Part shown: positions 1 through 9,367 of the stretch, piece after piece
How positions within the stretch are numbered: the stretch's first letter is position 1
Layout: every line of letters starts with the position of its first letter
DNA from: a virus
Direction: 5' to 3' (one strand)
Length of the DNA: 49,890 bases
IMG/VR virus record: IMGVR_UViG_3300035670_000315
Location: 1 to 49,890 of that record
Notes under the pieces: model-generated
The model's input: the letters and a program-made list of their open reading frames with translations, nothing else
Told to the model about the DNA's origin: nothing
Databases searched by the model: none
Program-made: the position numbers and the translations under genes

Positions 1-2
1 GT

Positions 3-390
3 TTTGATGGTGCTACTGGTTTACAAGGTTTTGATGGTGCTACTGGTTTCGATGGAGCAACAGGATTAACAGGTTCCACTGGTTTTGATGGTGCAACAGG
101 ATTTGATGGTGCAACAGGTTTTGATGGTGCTACTGGTTTACAAGGTTTTGATGGTGCTACTGGTTTCGATGGAGCAACAGGATTAACAGGTTCCACTGGT
201 TTTGATGGTGCAACAGGTTTTGATGGTGCAACAGGGTTACAAGGTTCTTCGGGAGCTACAGGATTTGATGGAGCAACTGGTTTACAGGGTTCCACAGGAT
301 TTGATGGTGCAACAGGTTTAGGATCAACAGGATTTGATGGAGCAACAGGGTTACAAGGTGCTACTGGATTTGGTGGAGCTACTGGTCCAA
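3..390 (+). repeat. Collagen-coding tandem repeat block 1
   Basis: Near-identical 9- to 45-nt units built on ggtgcaacaggttttgat encode Gly-Ala-Thr-Gly-Phe-Asp triplets. Unit copies are almost identical at DNA level, so length changes by recombination or slippage are likely. Related blocks follow at about 770-1320 and 1690-1920. Confidence 0.9.
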
Positions 391-2147
391 GAGGTTTAGA
401 TGAAAATTTTGCAATATGGAAATTCTCAACTAATAATAATACAAATGAAGATCCATCTGAAGGATATTTTAGATTAAATAATACATCTTGGGGATCTCCA
501 ACAACTACTATATCTATAGATGATATTTCTTTTGATCCTATTATTGATTTTGGAACTTATTTAGAAAATAGTGTTAATCAGAATAGTATTATTAAATTAA
601 TTTCAAGAACAAATCCAAGTACATATAAAATTTTAGAAATTATAGATTCACTTCCATCCGAAATTGGATATGAAAAATATTCAGTAACTCAATTAGGTTC
701 AAACGGACCATCTCCAGTAGATTCTGAAGAATTTTCCATAATTTTAAGTTCTTCTGGAAAAAAAGGTTCCACAGGATTTATTGGTGCAACAGGACCAAGT
801 GGAGGACCAGTAGGAGCTACAGGATTAGATGGAGCTACTGGTTTACAGGGTTCCACAGGTTTTGATGGAGCAACTGGTTTTGATGGCGCAACTGGTTTAG
901 GAGCAACTGGTTTTGATGGAGCAACTGGTTTACAAGGTTCCACAGGTTTTGATGGAGCAACTGGATTTGATGGTGCAACTGGGTTCCAAGGTTCCACAGG
1001 TTTTGACGGAGCAACTGGATTTGATGGTGCAACAGGTTTCCAAGGTTCCACGGGATTTGATGGTGCTACAGGTTTACAAGGTTCCACTGGTTTTGATGGT
1101 GCTACAGGTTTTGATGGTGCTACAGGTTTTGATGGTGCTACAGGTTTACAAGGTTCCACAGGTTTTGATGGCGCAACTGGTTTAGGAGCAACTGGTTTCG
1201 ATGGTGCTACTGGTTTCGATGGTGCTACTGGTTTACAAGGTTCAACAGGTTTCGATGGAGCTACTGGTTTAGGAGCAACTGGTTTTGATGGTGCAACTGG
1301 TTTACAAGGTTCTACTGGACCAAGAGGTTTAGATGAAAACTTAGCTATTTGGAAATATTCTATAAACAACAATGTAGATGAAGATCCTACTTCTGGTTAC
1401 TTTAGATTAAACAATAGTTCATGGGGTTCTGTTACAAATAGAATTTCAATTGATGATATTTCATATAGTCCAACAATAGAATTCGGTTCCTATTTAGAAT
1501 CATATGTAAGATCTGATAGTATTATCAAATTAGTATCTAGAATAGATCCTAGTACATACAAAATATTAAGAGTAACAGCTGTTATTCCAAATGAATTAGG
1601 ATTTGAAAAATATGATGTTGAAGAATTAGCAACCAACGGAGTAGGACCAAATGATAATGATGAATTTTCAATTACTATAGTAGGTCTTGCTGGATTACAA
1701 GGAGCTACTGGTATAGGAGCAACTGGTTTCCAAGGTTCGACTGGTTTTGATGGAGCAACAGGATTAACAGGTTCCACTGGTTCTGGAGCAACAGGTTTTG
1801 ATGGAGCAACAGGTTTTGATGGAGCAACAGGATTAACAGGTTCCACTGGTTTTGATGGTGCTACTGGTTTCCAAGGTTCCACAGGTTTCCAAGGAGCAAC
1901 TGGTTTCCAAGGTTCTACAGGAATATTTGATCCTAGCGTAATAGTTCAAGGAAATTTAACAGTTAATGGAACTATATCTTCTAGTAGAACTATTTTTACA
2001 TCTGGTGGACAAGTAGTAATAAGTTCTCCTACTATTGAAACATCAACTGTAGGATTGAGTACTATATCAAATATTATTGCTATATCACAAACAGCTTATA
2101 ACAACCTTGTGGTTAAAAGACCAGATACATACTATATTATTATATGA
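3..2147 (+). CDS. Collagen-like tail fibre protein, 5' end outside the window
   Basis: The reading frame is open from the window edge and ends with TGA at 2145-2147, giving about 714 visible residues. Three blocks of Gly-X-Y triplets ([16 protein letters not shown] type; nt 3-390, about 770-1320 and 1690-1920) alternate with two homologous globular modules (about 391-770 and 1321-1680). The modules share GPRGLDEN, a YFRLNN..SWGS stretch and SIIKL.SR..PSTYKIL. The C-terminus holds [11 protein letters not shown] and [18 protein letters not shown], a style common at the ends of phage tail proteins. Gly-X-Y repeats form trimeric collagen-like stalks in phage fibres. The gene overlaps the next one by ATGA. 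The start and true length are unknown. Virion fibre is a confident call; the exact position in the tail is not known. Confidence 0.88.
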   Translation, partial: FDGATGLQGFDGATGFDGATGLTGSTGFDGATGFDGATGFDGATGLQGFDGATGFDGATGLTGSTGFDGATGFDGATGLQGSSGATGFDGATGLQGSTGFDGATGLGSTGFDGATGLQGATGFGGATGPRGLDENFAIWKFSTNNNTNEDPSEGYFRLNNTSWGSPTTTISIDDISFDPIIDFGTYLENSVNQNSIIKLISRTNPSTYKILEIIDSLPSEIGYEKYSVTQLGSNGPSPVDSEEFSIILSSSGKKGSTGFIGATGPSGGPVGATGLDGATGLQGSTGFDGATGFDGATGLGATGFDGATGLQGSTGFDGATGFDGATGFQGSTGFDGATGFDGATGFQGSTGFDGATGLQGSTGFDGATGFDGATGFDGATGLQGSTGFDGATGLGATGFDGATGFDGATGLQGSTGFDGATGLGATGFDGATGLQGSTGPRGLDENLAIWKYSINNNVDEDPTSGYFRLNNSSWGSVTNRISIDDISYSPTIEFGSYLESYVRSDSIIKLVSRIDPSTYKILRVTAVIPNELGFEKYDVEELATNGVGPNDNDEFSITIVGLAGLQGATGIGATGFQGSTGFDGATGLTGSTGSGATGFDGATGFDGATGLTGSTGFDGATGFQGSTGFQGATGFQGSTGIFDPSVIVQGNLTVNGTISSSRTIFTSGGQVVISSPTIETSTVGLSTISNIIAISQTAYNNLVVKRPDTYYIII
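770..1320 (+). repeat. Collagen-coding tandem repeat block 2
   Basis: This is the same Gly-X-Y coding unit as the first block, between the two globular modules. The antisense strand is open over much of it and would encode Pro-Val-Ala repeats; this is a by-product of the triplet periodicity, not a gene. Confidence 0.88.
1690..1920 (+). repeat. Collagen-coding tandem repeat block 3
   Basis: This third, shorter Gly-X-Y coding block follows the second globular module and precedes the C-terminal domain. Confidence 0.85.
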
Positions 2148-2317
2148 ATATAATGATTGGCACTACACCTCAAGTTGGACATTATATAGGCTCTCAAGAA
2201 GTTAAAAAAATATATTATAATGAGGTTGAAATATATTCTCCTAATAATCTTGAACTAAATGATTTAAGTGGATTTGTAATACAAGAAGATGGTTCTTTAA
2301 TAAAAACTGATGTGTAA
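2144..2317 (+). CDS. Small protein between fibre genes, 57 aa
   Basis: ATG at 2144 overlaps the TGA of the collagen-like gene (ATGA), and the frame ends with TAA just before the next ATG at 2320. The product begins [20 protein letters not shown] and ends [12 protein letters not shown]. Tight coupling on both sides supports a real gene. No family was recognised. By position it could be a fibre-associated small structural protein or chaperone, but that is inference. Confidence 0.65.
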   Translation: MNIMIGTTPQVGHYIGSQEVKKIYYNEVEIYSPNNLELNDLSGFVIQEDGSLIKTDV

Positions 2318-2319
2318 TT

Positions 2320-3540
2320 ATGCCTAACAAAAAAATATCAGAATTAACAAATAATACTATACCACCAAATGACGATTTAGTGGTTATAAATGATCAGAAT
2401 CTTACTAAAAAAACACCATTGTTTAATTTAGAATATAATTTGTTTACTCAGTTTCCAGTTTTAACTTCTTCTAGAAATATAACTTTTACAAATCCTACTG
2501 GTTACGCAAATTGGACGGGAGGTGTTTTAGGACCAAATGGAAAGATATATGGAATTCCTCATGATGCATCAGGAATTTTAATAATAGATACTTTAACAGA
2601 TACCACGTCATCTAGTAATATGGGTGTAAATATGGGTGGAGATACACTTGCTACACGAAGAACTGCTAAATGGTGGGGTGGTGTACTTGCTCCAAACGGC
2701 AAGATTTACGCTATACCATTCTCTAATCAAAGCGAGGGGATTTCAATTCTTGCCATAGATACTCTTACTAACACAGCAACCGCGAGTGATAGAGGAATTA
2801 CTTTTAGCGATAGTGCTAAATGGGTGGGTGGAGTATTCCCCCCAAATGGTAAGATTTATGGAATACCATATAATTCTACAGATATTTTAATTATCGATAC
2901 TATATCAGATACAGTAACAAGAAGTACTATGGGTGCTACTTTGACAGGTACATCTAAATGGTCTGGTGGCGTTTTAGGACAGGATGGTATGATATATGGG
3001 ATGCCAGATGCTTCTAACGATATTTTAATTATTGATCCATTAGCTAATACGGCAACGAGAAGTACAATGGGTGCTAATGTATCTACTGGTACATGGAAAG
3101 GTGGAGCATTAGGATCAAATGGTAAAATTTACGGATTTCCTTCTGCTGGAGGTCATTTTTTAATAATTGACACAATTACTAAAACATCAACGTTAAGTTC
3201 ATTTGGTATTGTTAATCAATTTGGTGTTCCTAGTGCTGCTGTATGCAATGGTGGGGTGTTAGCACCAAATGGTAAAATTTACACTATACCAGAACAATCG
3301 ACTCTTCAGGGATTTAGATCCTTTGTCATAAATACTTATAATGATACAGCAGTTCCTATAAATCTTCCAGATGGAGGTAATTATTTATTATATAATGGTG
3401 CAGTATTAGCACCGAATGGTAAAATTTATGGTATACCGAGATATGCAACAACAGTGTTGACGATAACGCCAGATTTAAATACATCAGCGGTTAATATACC
3501 AATTGATAGATGTATTAGTGCATACTATAACAAATTATGA
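2320..3540 (+). CDS. Tail fibre/receptor-binding protein with seven propeller-like repeats (copy 1)
   Basis: 406 aa. The N-terminus (KISELTNNTIPPNDDLVVIN..TKKTPLFNL) is the ISEL type often found at the start of phage fibre and virion proteins. The rest contains seven repeats of about 47 residues centred on W.GGVLAPNGKIYGIP followed by .DILIID. A repeat of this length, with a final aromatic/Gly-rich strand, in exactly seven copies is what a seven-bladed beta-propeller would show. It is paralogous to the two following fibre genes; its repeats are the most divergent of the three. The C-terminal ISAYYNKL is shared by all three. Role: receptor or surface-glycan binding on the virion (inference). 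Confidence 0.82.
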   Translation: MPNKKISELTNNTIPPNDDLVVINDQNLTKKTPLFNLEYNLFTQFPVLTSSRNITFTNPTGYANWTGGVLGPNGKIYGIPHDASGILIIDTLTDTTSSSNMGVNMGGDTLATRRTAKWWGGVLAPNGKIYAIPFSNQSEGISILAIDTLTNTATASDRGITFSDSAKWVGGVFPPNGKIYGIPYNSTDILIIDTISDTVTRSTMGATLTGTSKWSGGVLGQDGMIYGMPDASNDILIIDPLANTATRSTMGANVSTGTWKGGALGSNGKIYGFPSAGGHFLIIDTITKTSTLSSFGIVNQFGVPSAAVCNGGVLAPNGKIYTIPEQSTLQGFRSFVINTYNDTAVPINLPDGGNYLLYNGAVLAPNGKIYGIPRYATTVLTITPDLNTSAVNIPIDRCISAYYNKL

Positions 3541-3546
3541 TAAATA
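3539..3546 (+). promoter_or_regulatory. GATAAATA late-promoter-like box
   Basis: GATAAATA overlaps the stop of the upstream fibre gene and lies 9 nt before the ATG at 3556. It resembles the T4 late promoter TATAAATA and the NATAAATA box of T4-like cyanophages. Confidence 0.5.
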
Positions 3547-3555
3547 TTTAAAACT

Positions 3556-3732
3556 ATGGAACAAATAATATACTATTGCTACGAAAAAGAAACAGGAAAA
3601 TTTGCTGGTTCAGGTACACCTTTTTACGATACCGAAACAATTGGTTGTACAACCGAACCTTGTCCTGAATATGAACAAGAAGTAAATTTTCCATATTGGG
3701 AAAATAATGCTTGGGTATTGAAAGACGTTTAA
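3556..3732 (+). CDS. Small protein, possible fibre assembly chaperone, 58 aa
   Basis: The ATG at 3556 lies 9 nt after a GATAAATA box; TAA ends at 3732, 6 nt before the next fibre gene. The product begins MEQIIYYCYEKETGKFAGSG and ends FPYWENNAWVLKDV. A short acidic protein ending in aromatic residues and lying between fibre genes recalls tail-fibre assembly proteins, whose C-termini have a similar W-x-x-x-x-W-V pattern. The match is weak, so the function is only suggested. Confidence 0.6.
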   Translation: MEQIIYYCYEKETGKFAGSGTPFYDTETIGCTTEPCPEYEQEVNFPYWENNAWVLKDV

Positions 3733-3738
3733 TAACTC

Positions 3739-4899
3739 ATGGCAACTATTGCTTCTTTAAGTGCTGTTACTGCTTTATCTGATGATGATAAAGTTTTGAT
3801 TGTTGACGGTGGTGTTACTAAAACCACATATCTTGCTAATTTAAAAAATAATTTTTTTACTTTGCAAGAATCATTAACAGCAACAAGAAGTACAATGAGT
3901 GCTACTTTAACTGGTGGTGATAAATGGTCTGCTGGAGTATTAGCACCAAATGGTAAAATCTATGGTATACCAACTAATTCTACAGATATTTTAATTATCG
4001 ATCCAGTAGCAAATACAGCAACCAGAAGTGCAATGGGTTCTACCTTAACTGGTACTTATAAATGGTATGGTGGAGTATTAGCACCAAATGGTAAGATTTA
4101 TGGTATACCAACTAATTCTACAGATATTTTAATTATTGATCCAATTGCTGGTACAGCAACCAGAAGTAATATGGGTGCTAATTTAACTGGTACTGGTAAA
4201 TGGCAAGGTGGAGTATTAGCACCAAATGGTAAAATCTATGGTATACCAAATAATTCTACAGATATTTTAATTATTGATCCAGTAGCTGGTACAGCAACAA
4301 GAAGCAATATGGGTGCTGATTTAACTGGTTCTGCTAAATGGCAAGGTGGAGTATTAGCACCAAATGGTAAAATTTATGGAATACCTTCTATTGCTACAGA
4401 TATTTTAATTATTGATCCAGTAGCAGGTACAGCAACAAGAAGCAATATGGGTGTTTTTAATTTAGCTGGTAATTCTTATTCTAGTGGAGTATTAGCACCA
4501 AATGGTAAGATTTATTGTATACCATTTGGTGCTACAAGTTTTTTAATTATAGATCCACTATCTAATACCGCAACAAAAAGTACAATGGGAGCTTCTTTAA
4601 CTGATTATAATATATGGAGGAGTGGAATATTATCACCAAATGGTAAGATTTATGGCATACCTTATAATTCCACAAGTATTCTACTTATTGATCCAGTAGC
4701 AGGAACAGCAACAAGAAGTGATATGGGTGCTACTTTAACTGGTACAGAAAAATGGTATGGTGGAGTATTAGCACCGAATGGTAAGATTTATGGTATACCA
4801 TATGTTTCTACAGATATTTTAACCATAACACCAGATTTTAGTCCTACTACATATGTTCCGATGGATATATGTTTAAGTTCTTACTATAACAAATTTTAA
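3739..4899 (+). CDS. Tail fibre/receptor-binding protein with seven propeller-like repeats (copy 2)
   Basis: 386 aa, with the same architecture as its two neighbours. A short N-terminal domain (LSAVTALSDDDKVLIVDGG..KTTYLANL) resembles the adaptor start of phage fibres. Seven repeats of W.GGVLAPNGKIYGIP..STDILIIDPVA follow, then the common tail SSYYNKF. Repeats are nearly identical to each other, suggesting recent internal amplification or gene conversion. It is separated from the next paralogue by 2 nt. Probably a virion surface propeller that binds a host ligand. Confidence 0.82.
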   Translation: MATIASLSAVTALSDDDKVLIVDGGVTKTTYLANLKNNFFTLQESLTATRSTMSATLTGGDKWSAGVLAPNGKIYGIPTNSTDILIIDPVANTATRSAMGSTLTGTYKWYGGVLAPNGKIYGIPTNSTDILIIDPIAGTATRSNMGANLTGTGKWQGGVLAPNGKIYGIPNNSTDILIIDPVAGTATRSNMGADLTGSAKWQGGVLAPNGKIYGIPSIATDILIIDPVAGTATRSNMGVFNLAGNSYSSGVLAPNGKIYCIPFGATSFLIIDPLSNTATKSTMGASLTDYNIWRSGILSPNGKIYGIPYNSTSILLIDPVAGTATRSDMGATLTGTEKWYGGVLAPNGKIYGIPYVSTDILTITPDFSPTTYVPMDICLSSYYNKF

Positions 4900-4901
4900 T
4901 T

Positions 4902-6077
4902 ATGCCAGATCTAAAAATTTCAGAATTACCAGTTGCAATAAATCCTTCTTTAAGTGGTTTAATATTAACTGCTCAAAATAGTGGAACAGGTAATAATAAT
5001 ATTACAGTAGGAACGTATAGAAATAATTTGTTTACTAAATTCCCATCTGCTTCTGCAACAAGAAGTACTATGGGTCTTAGTTTAGCTGGTGCTACTATTC
5101 AATGGATAGGTGCGGTACTAGCACCAAATGGTAAACTATATGTCATACCCCACAATAACCAAAGTATAATAATTATCGATTCTTCATCTGAAACTGCGAT
5201 TCAAAATTATGGCATGGGTGCTAATTTATCAGGTCTTTATAAATGGAATGGTGGAGTATTAGCACCAAATGGTAAAATTTATGGAATCCCAGCTAATTCT
5301 ACAGATATTTTAATTATTGATCCAGTATCTAATACAGTAGAAAGAAGTACAATGAGTGCTACTTTAACTGGTACTTCTAAATGGTTTGGTGGAGTATTGG
5401 CACCAAATGGTAAGATTTATGGAATACCTTGGAGTTCTACAGATATTTTAATAATAGATCCAGTGGCTAATACAGCAACAAGAAGTGCTATGGGTGCTAC
5501 TTTAACTGGTGGCGGATGGAATGGTGGAGTATTAGCACCAAATGGTAAGATTTATGGTATACCTGATGGTTCTACAGATATTTTAATCATTGATCCAATA
5601 GCAGGAACAGCAACCAGAAGTGCTATGGGTGCTACTTTAACTGGTTCTAATAAATGGCGTGGTGGAGTACTAGCACCAAACGGTAAGATTTATGGTATAC
5701 CAGATGATTCTACAGATATTTTAATAATAGATCCAGTAGCTAATACAGCAACCAGAAGTACAATGGGTGCTGATTTAACTGGTTTTGGTAAATGGTTTGG
5801 TGGAGTCTTGGCACCAAATAGCGATATTTATGGAATTCCTTGGGATTCAAAAGATATTTTAATCATAGATCCAATCGCAAATACAGCAACCAGAAGTAAT
5901 ATGGGTGCTGATTTAACTGATACTTTTAAATACGCTGGTGGAGCATTAGCACCAAATGGTAAGATTTATGGTTGTCCTATATATTCTAATGATATACTAA
6001 TAATAACACCAGATTTAAATACAAGTTGTAATATACCTTTAGAAACTTGTATGAGTGCTTATTATAATAAACTTTAA
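4902..6077 (+). CDS. Tail fibre/receptor-binding protein with seven propeller-like repeats (copy 3)
   Basis: 391 aa. The N-terminus KISELPVAINPSLSGLILTA is the recognisable ISEL-type fibre start. Seven copies of the GGVLAPNGKIYGIP repeat follow, one degenerate (GGVLAPNSDIYGIP), and the protein ends MSAYYNKL. Three tandem paralogues with conserved ends and variable middles suggest a receptor-binding repertoire or subunits of one hetero-oligomeric tip. The gene is followed by an AT-rich spacer before the glycosyltransferase cluster. Confidence 0.82.
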   Translation: MPDLKISELPVAINPSLSGLILTAQNSGTGNNNITVGTYRNNLFTKFPSASATRSTMGLSLAGATIQWIGAVLAPNGKLYVIPHNNQSIIIIDSSSETAIQNYGMGANLSGLYKWNGGVLAPNGKIYGIPANSTDILIIDPVSNTVERSTMSATLTGTSKWFGGVLAPNGKIYGIPWSSTDILIIDPVANTATRSAMGATLTGGGWNGGVLAPNGKIYGIPDGSTDILIIDPIAGTATRSAMGATLTGSNKWRGGVLAPNGKIYGIPDDSTDILIIDPVANTATRSTMGADLTGFGKWFGGVLAPNSDIYGIPWDSKDILIIDPIANTATRSNMGADLTDTFKYAGGALAPNGKIYGCPIYSNDILIITPDLNTSCNIPLETCMSAYYNKL

Positions 6078-6150
6078 TGTGATTTTTAAAAATTAAACCA
6101 AATTTAAAAACGATATTGTTTTTTCATTTATATCAATTAAATATAATTAA

Positions 6151-7263
6151 ATGAGATTTCATATATTAGGATTACCACATACAGTTTCAAGTAAAACTTT
6201 CAATGCATGTGCTTACACACAAAAAGTCGTAAAATTCGGAAAAATGATGAAAGAAAGAGGTCATCACATTATTCATTATGGTCATGAAGATTCTGACCTA
6301 ATTTGTGATGAACATGTAACAGTATTAACAAATAAAGATTTTGAAAAGTCTTATGGATCACATAATTGGAAAAATAACTTTTTCAAATTTGATATGAATG
6401 ACCATGCATATACAACTTTCTTTAAAAATGCTATAAAAGAAATTCAAAAAAGAAAACAAAAAAATGATTTTCTTTTACCATTTTGGGGTGCAGGTGTAAG
6501 ACCTATTTGTGATGCTCATAGTGATATGATTGTTGTTGAACCTGGTATTGGTTATGCAGGAGGTCATTTTGCTCGTTGGAAAATATTTGAATCCTATGCA
6601 ATTTATCATGCCTATTGTGGATTGAAGAATGTTGGTCAGTGTAATCAAGATTGGTATGAGGCAGTAATTCCAAATTATTTTGATTTAGATGATTTTAGTT
6701 TTGAAGAGAAAAAAGATGATTATTTTTTATACTTGGGAAGAGTCTATGATGGCAAAGGTGTAAATGTTGCTATTCAAGCAACAGAAATGGCTGGTGTTAA
6801 ATTAGTCATAGCTGGTCAAAAAGAAAGTGGTTATATATTACCTAAACACGTAGAATATATAGGATATGCTGATGTGGAAACAAGAAAAAAACTTATGTGT
6901 AAAGCCAAGGCTAGTTTTTTACCAAGTATGTATGTAGAACCATTTGGTGGTGTTCAGGTTGAAAATTTACTATCAGGAACTCCAACAATAACAACAGATT
7001 GGGGTTGCTTTGCTGAAAATAATTTACATGGTGTTACTGGATATAGATGTAGAACTATGGGTGATTTTATTCAAGCTATTAAAAATATAGATGAAATAAA
7101 ACCAATTAATTGTAGAAAATGGGGAGAAAATTTCTCTCTTGAAAAAGTAGGAGAAATGTATGAAAAGTATTTCCAAGATGTTTATAATGTTTATACAGGA
7201 AAAGGTTGGTATGAAGAATCCGACAAACAAAAACTAAATGCTCTAACTAAAATATATCCATAA
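6151..7263 (+). CDS. GT-B glycosyltransferase, GT4-like
   Basis: 370 aa. The C-terminal half shows the GT4 pattern: FLYLGRVYDGKGVNVAIQA (start of the nucleotide-sugar domain), KLVIAGQKE, then PSMYVEPFGGVQVENLLSG with the EPFG-x7-E motif that contacts the nucleotide sugar, and PTITTDWGCFAE. It is the first of a three-gene sugar cluster directly behind the fibre genes. A TAAATA box lies 7 nt upstream (ATTAAATATAATTAAATG). It may glycosylate virion fibres or alter the host surface; the acceptor cannot be read from sequence. Confidence 0.85.
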   Translation: MRFHILGLPHTVSSKTFNACAYTQKVVKFGKMMKERGHHIIHYGHEDSDLICDEHVTVLTNKDFEKSYGSHNWKNNFFKFDMNDHAYTTFFKNAIKEIQKRKQKNDFLLPFWGAGVRPICDAHSDMIVVEPGIGYAGGHFARWKIFESYAIYHAYCGLKNVGQCNQDWYEAVIPNYFDLDDFSFEEKKDDYFLYLGRVYDGKGVNVAIQATEMAGVKLVIAGQKESGYILPKHVEYIGYADVETRKKLMCKAKASFLPSMYVEPFGGVQVENLLSGTPTITTDWGCFAENNLHGVTGYRCRTMGDFIQAIKNIDEIKPINCRKWGENFSLEKVGEMYEKYFQDVYNVYTGKGWYEESDKQKLNALTKIYP

Positions 7264-7264
7264 A

Positions 7265-7861
7265 ATGCCATACTCATCAAACACGTTTGATAATGTTTTA
7301 TCTGATCATATATATAGACTATCTCCAGAAAAGGTATTGGATGTAGGCTCTGGTTCAGGTAAAAATGGAACTATAGTAAAAAAAATAAATCCAAATATAA
7401 TTTTAGAAGGAATAGAACCCACCGAAAAATACATAGAAGAATATAATTTAAATTCATTATATAATAAAATATATCATAAAGATATTCAAAAATTCTCAAA
7501 GGAAGATAGTAAAAATAGATATGATGTTGTTATTATAGGTGATGTTTTAGAACATTTGTTTAGAACAGAAGTCATAGATTATTTGGATTATTTTTTATAT
7601 AGAACAAAATGGTTGATTGCAATATGGCCCACAAATCTTCCACAGGATGATTCAGAAGAAAACCATTACGAAATTCATAAAAATAATTTTACATTAAATG
7701 ATCTTACATCAAAATTTAATGTTGTCTATTATGTTTCAAATTTTGGAGGATGGCATAATGATCCTAAAATAGAACCTTGTTATTTTCATTATTGTGTTAT
7801 AAAGGGACATCTTTCACCAAAAGATAAATTTGTTTATAATTTTCCAAATTGGATAAAATGA
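7265..7861 (+). CDS. SAM-dependent methyltransferase, class I
   Basis: 198 aa. Motif I is VLDVGSGSGKNG near residue 26; motif II/post-I is ILEGIEPTEKYIEEY; motif IV is YDVVIIGDVLEHL, as in methyltransferase-11/23 type proteins. It starts 2 nt after the glycosyltransferase and its TGA overlaps the next ATG, so the three genes form one operon. Located between two glycosyltransferases, it probably methylates a sugar of the same glycan. The substrate is inferred. Confidence 0.83.
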   Translation: MPYSSNTFDNVLSDHIYRLSPEKVLDVGSGSGKNGTIVKKINPNIILEGIEPTEKYIEEYNLNSLYNKIYHKDIQKFSKEDSKNRYDVVIIGDVLEHLFRTEVIDYLDYFLYRTKWLIAIWPTNLPQDDSEENHYEIHKNNFTLNDLTSKFNVVYYVSNFGGWHNDPKIEPCYFHYCVIKGHLSPKDKFVYNFPNWIK

Positions 7862-8763
7862 AAAATATATTATTTTTCACACAAAATAGATGGGCATTTG
7901 GAACCATACATAATGGTTTAATAAAAGAATTATACAAACATGGATTTTATTGTAACCTATTAGATTGGACAGTTTCTTATACACAAGAAGAATTTTCTCT
8001 ATTATCTGAAAAATATGATATATTTGTAACAATGCCAGATGCTGTTATGGCATTACATGATGTATATAAAATTCCATTTGAGAAAATAATAACAATAGCA
8101 CATGGACAATGGGATATTTTATTGGCTAAAAGCCAAGCTCGTTTAGATTTTTATCCTTTATTAAAAGGATTTGGTGTAATTTCAAATATATTAAAAAAGA
8201 AATGTGATGAATGGAAAATTTCTAGAGTTCCTGATATTGTTGAATTAGGAATTCACTTCGATCATTTTTATTCAAAACCATCAAATCAACTTAAAGTTAT
8301 TGGATATGGTGGTTCAAATGAAACTAAAAACTTTTTTGGACAAGAAATAAAAAGACCTAATTTGGTTCCCAAAATTGTTGAAAGTATAGAAGGATTGGAA
8401 ATATATAAACACAAATTTTATAATCATCTATGTATGCCATCATATTACACAAAGGTTGATTGTGTAATCATGTCATCTATAGAAGAAGCAGGCGGTCTTC
8501 CTGTTATGGAGTGTGCTGCTTCTGGTAGACTACCAATAGGAACTCCTGTTGGTTATTTCGAGGAAAATGCACCTAAAGGTGGAGGAATTCTTGTACCAAT
8601 GGAAGAAAATTCTTTCATGGAAAATACAAAAAATATTTTAAATTACTATAAAAGTAATTCAGTAGAATATATTAAAAAATGTTTAGATGTACAGGAATAT
8701 GCCAAAGAAAATTATGATTGGTCTAAAAAAATTATAAACTGGATAAAATTATTTAGTTGTTAA
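7858..8763 (+). CDS. GT-B glycosyltransferase, GT4-like
   Basis: About 301 aa from the ATG at 7858, which overlaps the methyltransferase stop (ATGA); this is preferred to a TTG nine nt upstream. The N-terminal start ILFFTQNRWAFGTIHNGLI suits a first Rossmann domain. The C-terminal half has VDCVIMSSIEEAGGLPVMEC, an E-x-x-GLP-x-x-E variant of the GT4 sugar-nucleotide loop, and FEENAPKGGGILVP. It completes the sugar cluster with the preceding two genes. Acceptor and donor are unknown. Confidence 0.8.
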   Translation: MKNILFFTQNRWAFGTIHNGLIKELYKHGFYCNLLDWTVSYTQEEFSLLSEKYDIFVTMPDAVMALHDVYKIPFEKIITIAHGQWDILLAKSQARLDFYPLLKGFGVISNILKKKCDEWKISRVPDIVELGIHFDHFYSKPSNQLKVIGYGGSNETKNFFGQEIKRPNLVPKIVESIEGLEIYKHKFYNHLCMPSYYTKVDCVIMSSIEEAGGLPVMECAASGRLPIGTPVGYFEENAPKGGGILVPMEENSFMENTKNILNYYKSNSVEYIKKCLDVQEYAKENYDWSKKIINWIKLFSC

Positions 8764-8857
8764 TTTTGCATTCTATCTGGTGGTAAAAATAAGTCAGACG
8801 AAGATAAACAATTCTTTTTCCAATTGATAATATGTGTATCAATATTTTTATTTCGAG
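8760..8857 (-). pseudogene. Remnant of a tyrosine-phosphatase-like gene (C-terminal end only)
   Basis: Read on the minus strand this stretch encodes THIINWKKN..PPDRMQN and a stop. That matches the C-terminus of the intact phosphatase-like gene at 22286-22849, which has THVINWKKG..IPDRMQPESI. Nothing of the catalytic part is present. The remnant lies exactly at the convergent junction between the fibre/sugar block and the minus-strand small-gene block, so it may mark an old duplication or recombination end. Confidence 0.6.
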
Positions 8858-8863
8858 TTTTAA

Positions 8864-9367
8864 TTATTCTAAAAACGAGCAAGCTTGTTCGGTTTTTTTT
8901 ATTAAATCTTTATAAGAATTTATAAAATTTTTTAATTCTTTTAGAGATGAAATATATGCATTTCCGTGATCGGTTAAAACAAGTTGATATTTTTTATCTT
9001 TATCTATTACTATAAATCCATATCCATCACATTCCCATTCATGATGATAAACTTCAAACCTGTAAATTATTTTACCATAAACATCTTGAATCTTTTTTTC
9101 TTTTGTATTTAATTTAGGTGTAAAATCTTGATCCCATGACCCTAAAATATCAGGATATTCTGAATAATCAAAATTATCTATTGGTGACGTAATAACATCT
9201 ATAGGATTTTTATAAGATTCTAAATTATGAATACTATTAAAAAAATTAGTATCTGAATCAAACATTTGTTTCTTAAACTCTTCTTTATTAAAAACACTAA
9301 AAATGTTTTGTTCTTCTAATTGTTTTATTTTTTGTTCTAGTTTTTCTATTCTTTTTTCAAGGCACAT
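8864..9367 (-). CDS. Unknown protein with N-terminal coiled coil, 167 aa
   Basis: Residues 4-20 (EKRIEKLEQKIKQLEEQ) form a short heptad-rich coiled coil. The rest is mixed, with FEVYHHEWECDGYGFIVID and LVLTDHGNAYISSLKELKNF. A GGAGA Shine-Dalgarno-like sequence lies 6 nt before the ATG, which supports this start; the gene overlaps the end of the small upstream gene by 11 nt. No family recognised. As the last gene of the minus-strand train it converges on the sugar cluster. Confidence 0.7.
   Translation of the reverse strand: MCLEKRIEKLEQKIKQLEEQNIFSVFNKEEFKKQMFDSDTNFFNSIHNLESYKNPIDVITSPIDNFDYSEYPDILGSWDQDFTPKLNTKEKKIQDVYGKIIYRFEVYHHEWECDGYGFIVIDKDKKYQLVLTDHGNAYISSLKELKNFINSYKDLIKKTEQACSFLE

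Noticed and set aside
689-1372. Long antisense frame encoding Pro-Val-Ala repeats (KPVAPSKPV)
   Set aside because: It is the complement of the Gly-X-Y coding repeats; the sense frame is far better supported by composition, the homologous globular modules and the end of the protein.
1490-1882. Antisense frame with similar KPVAPSK repeats
   Set aside because: The same mirror effect of the third collagen block.
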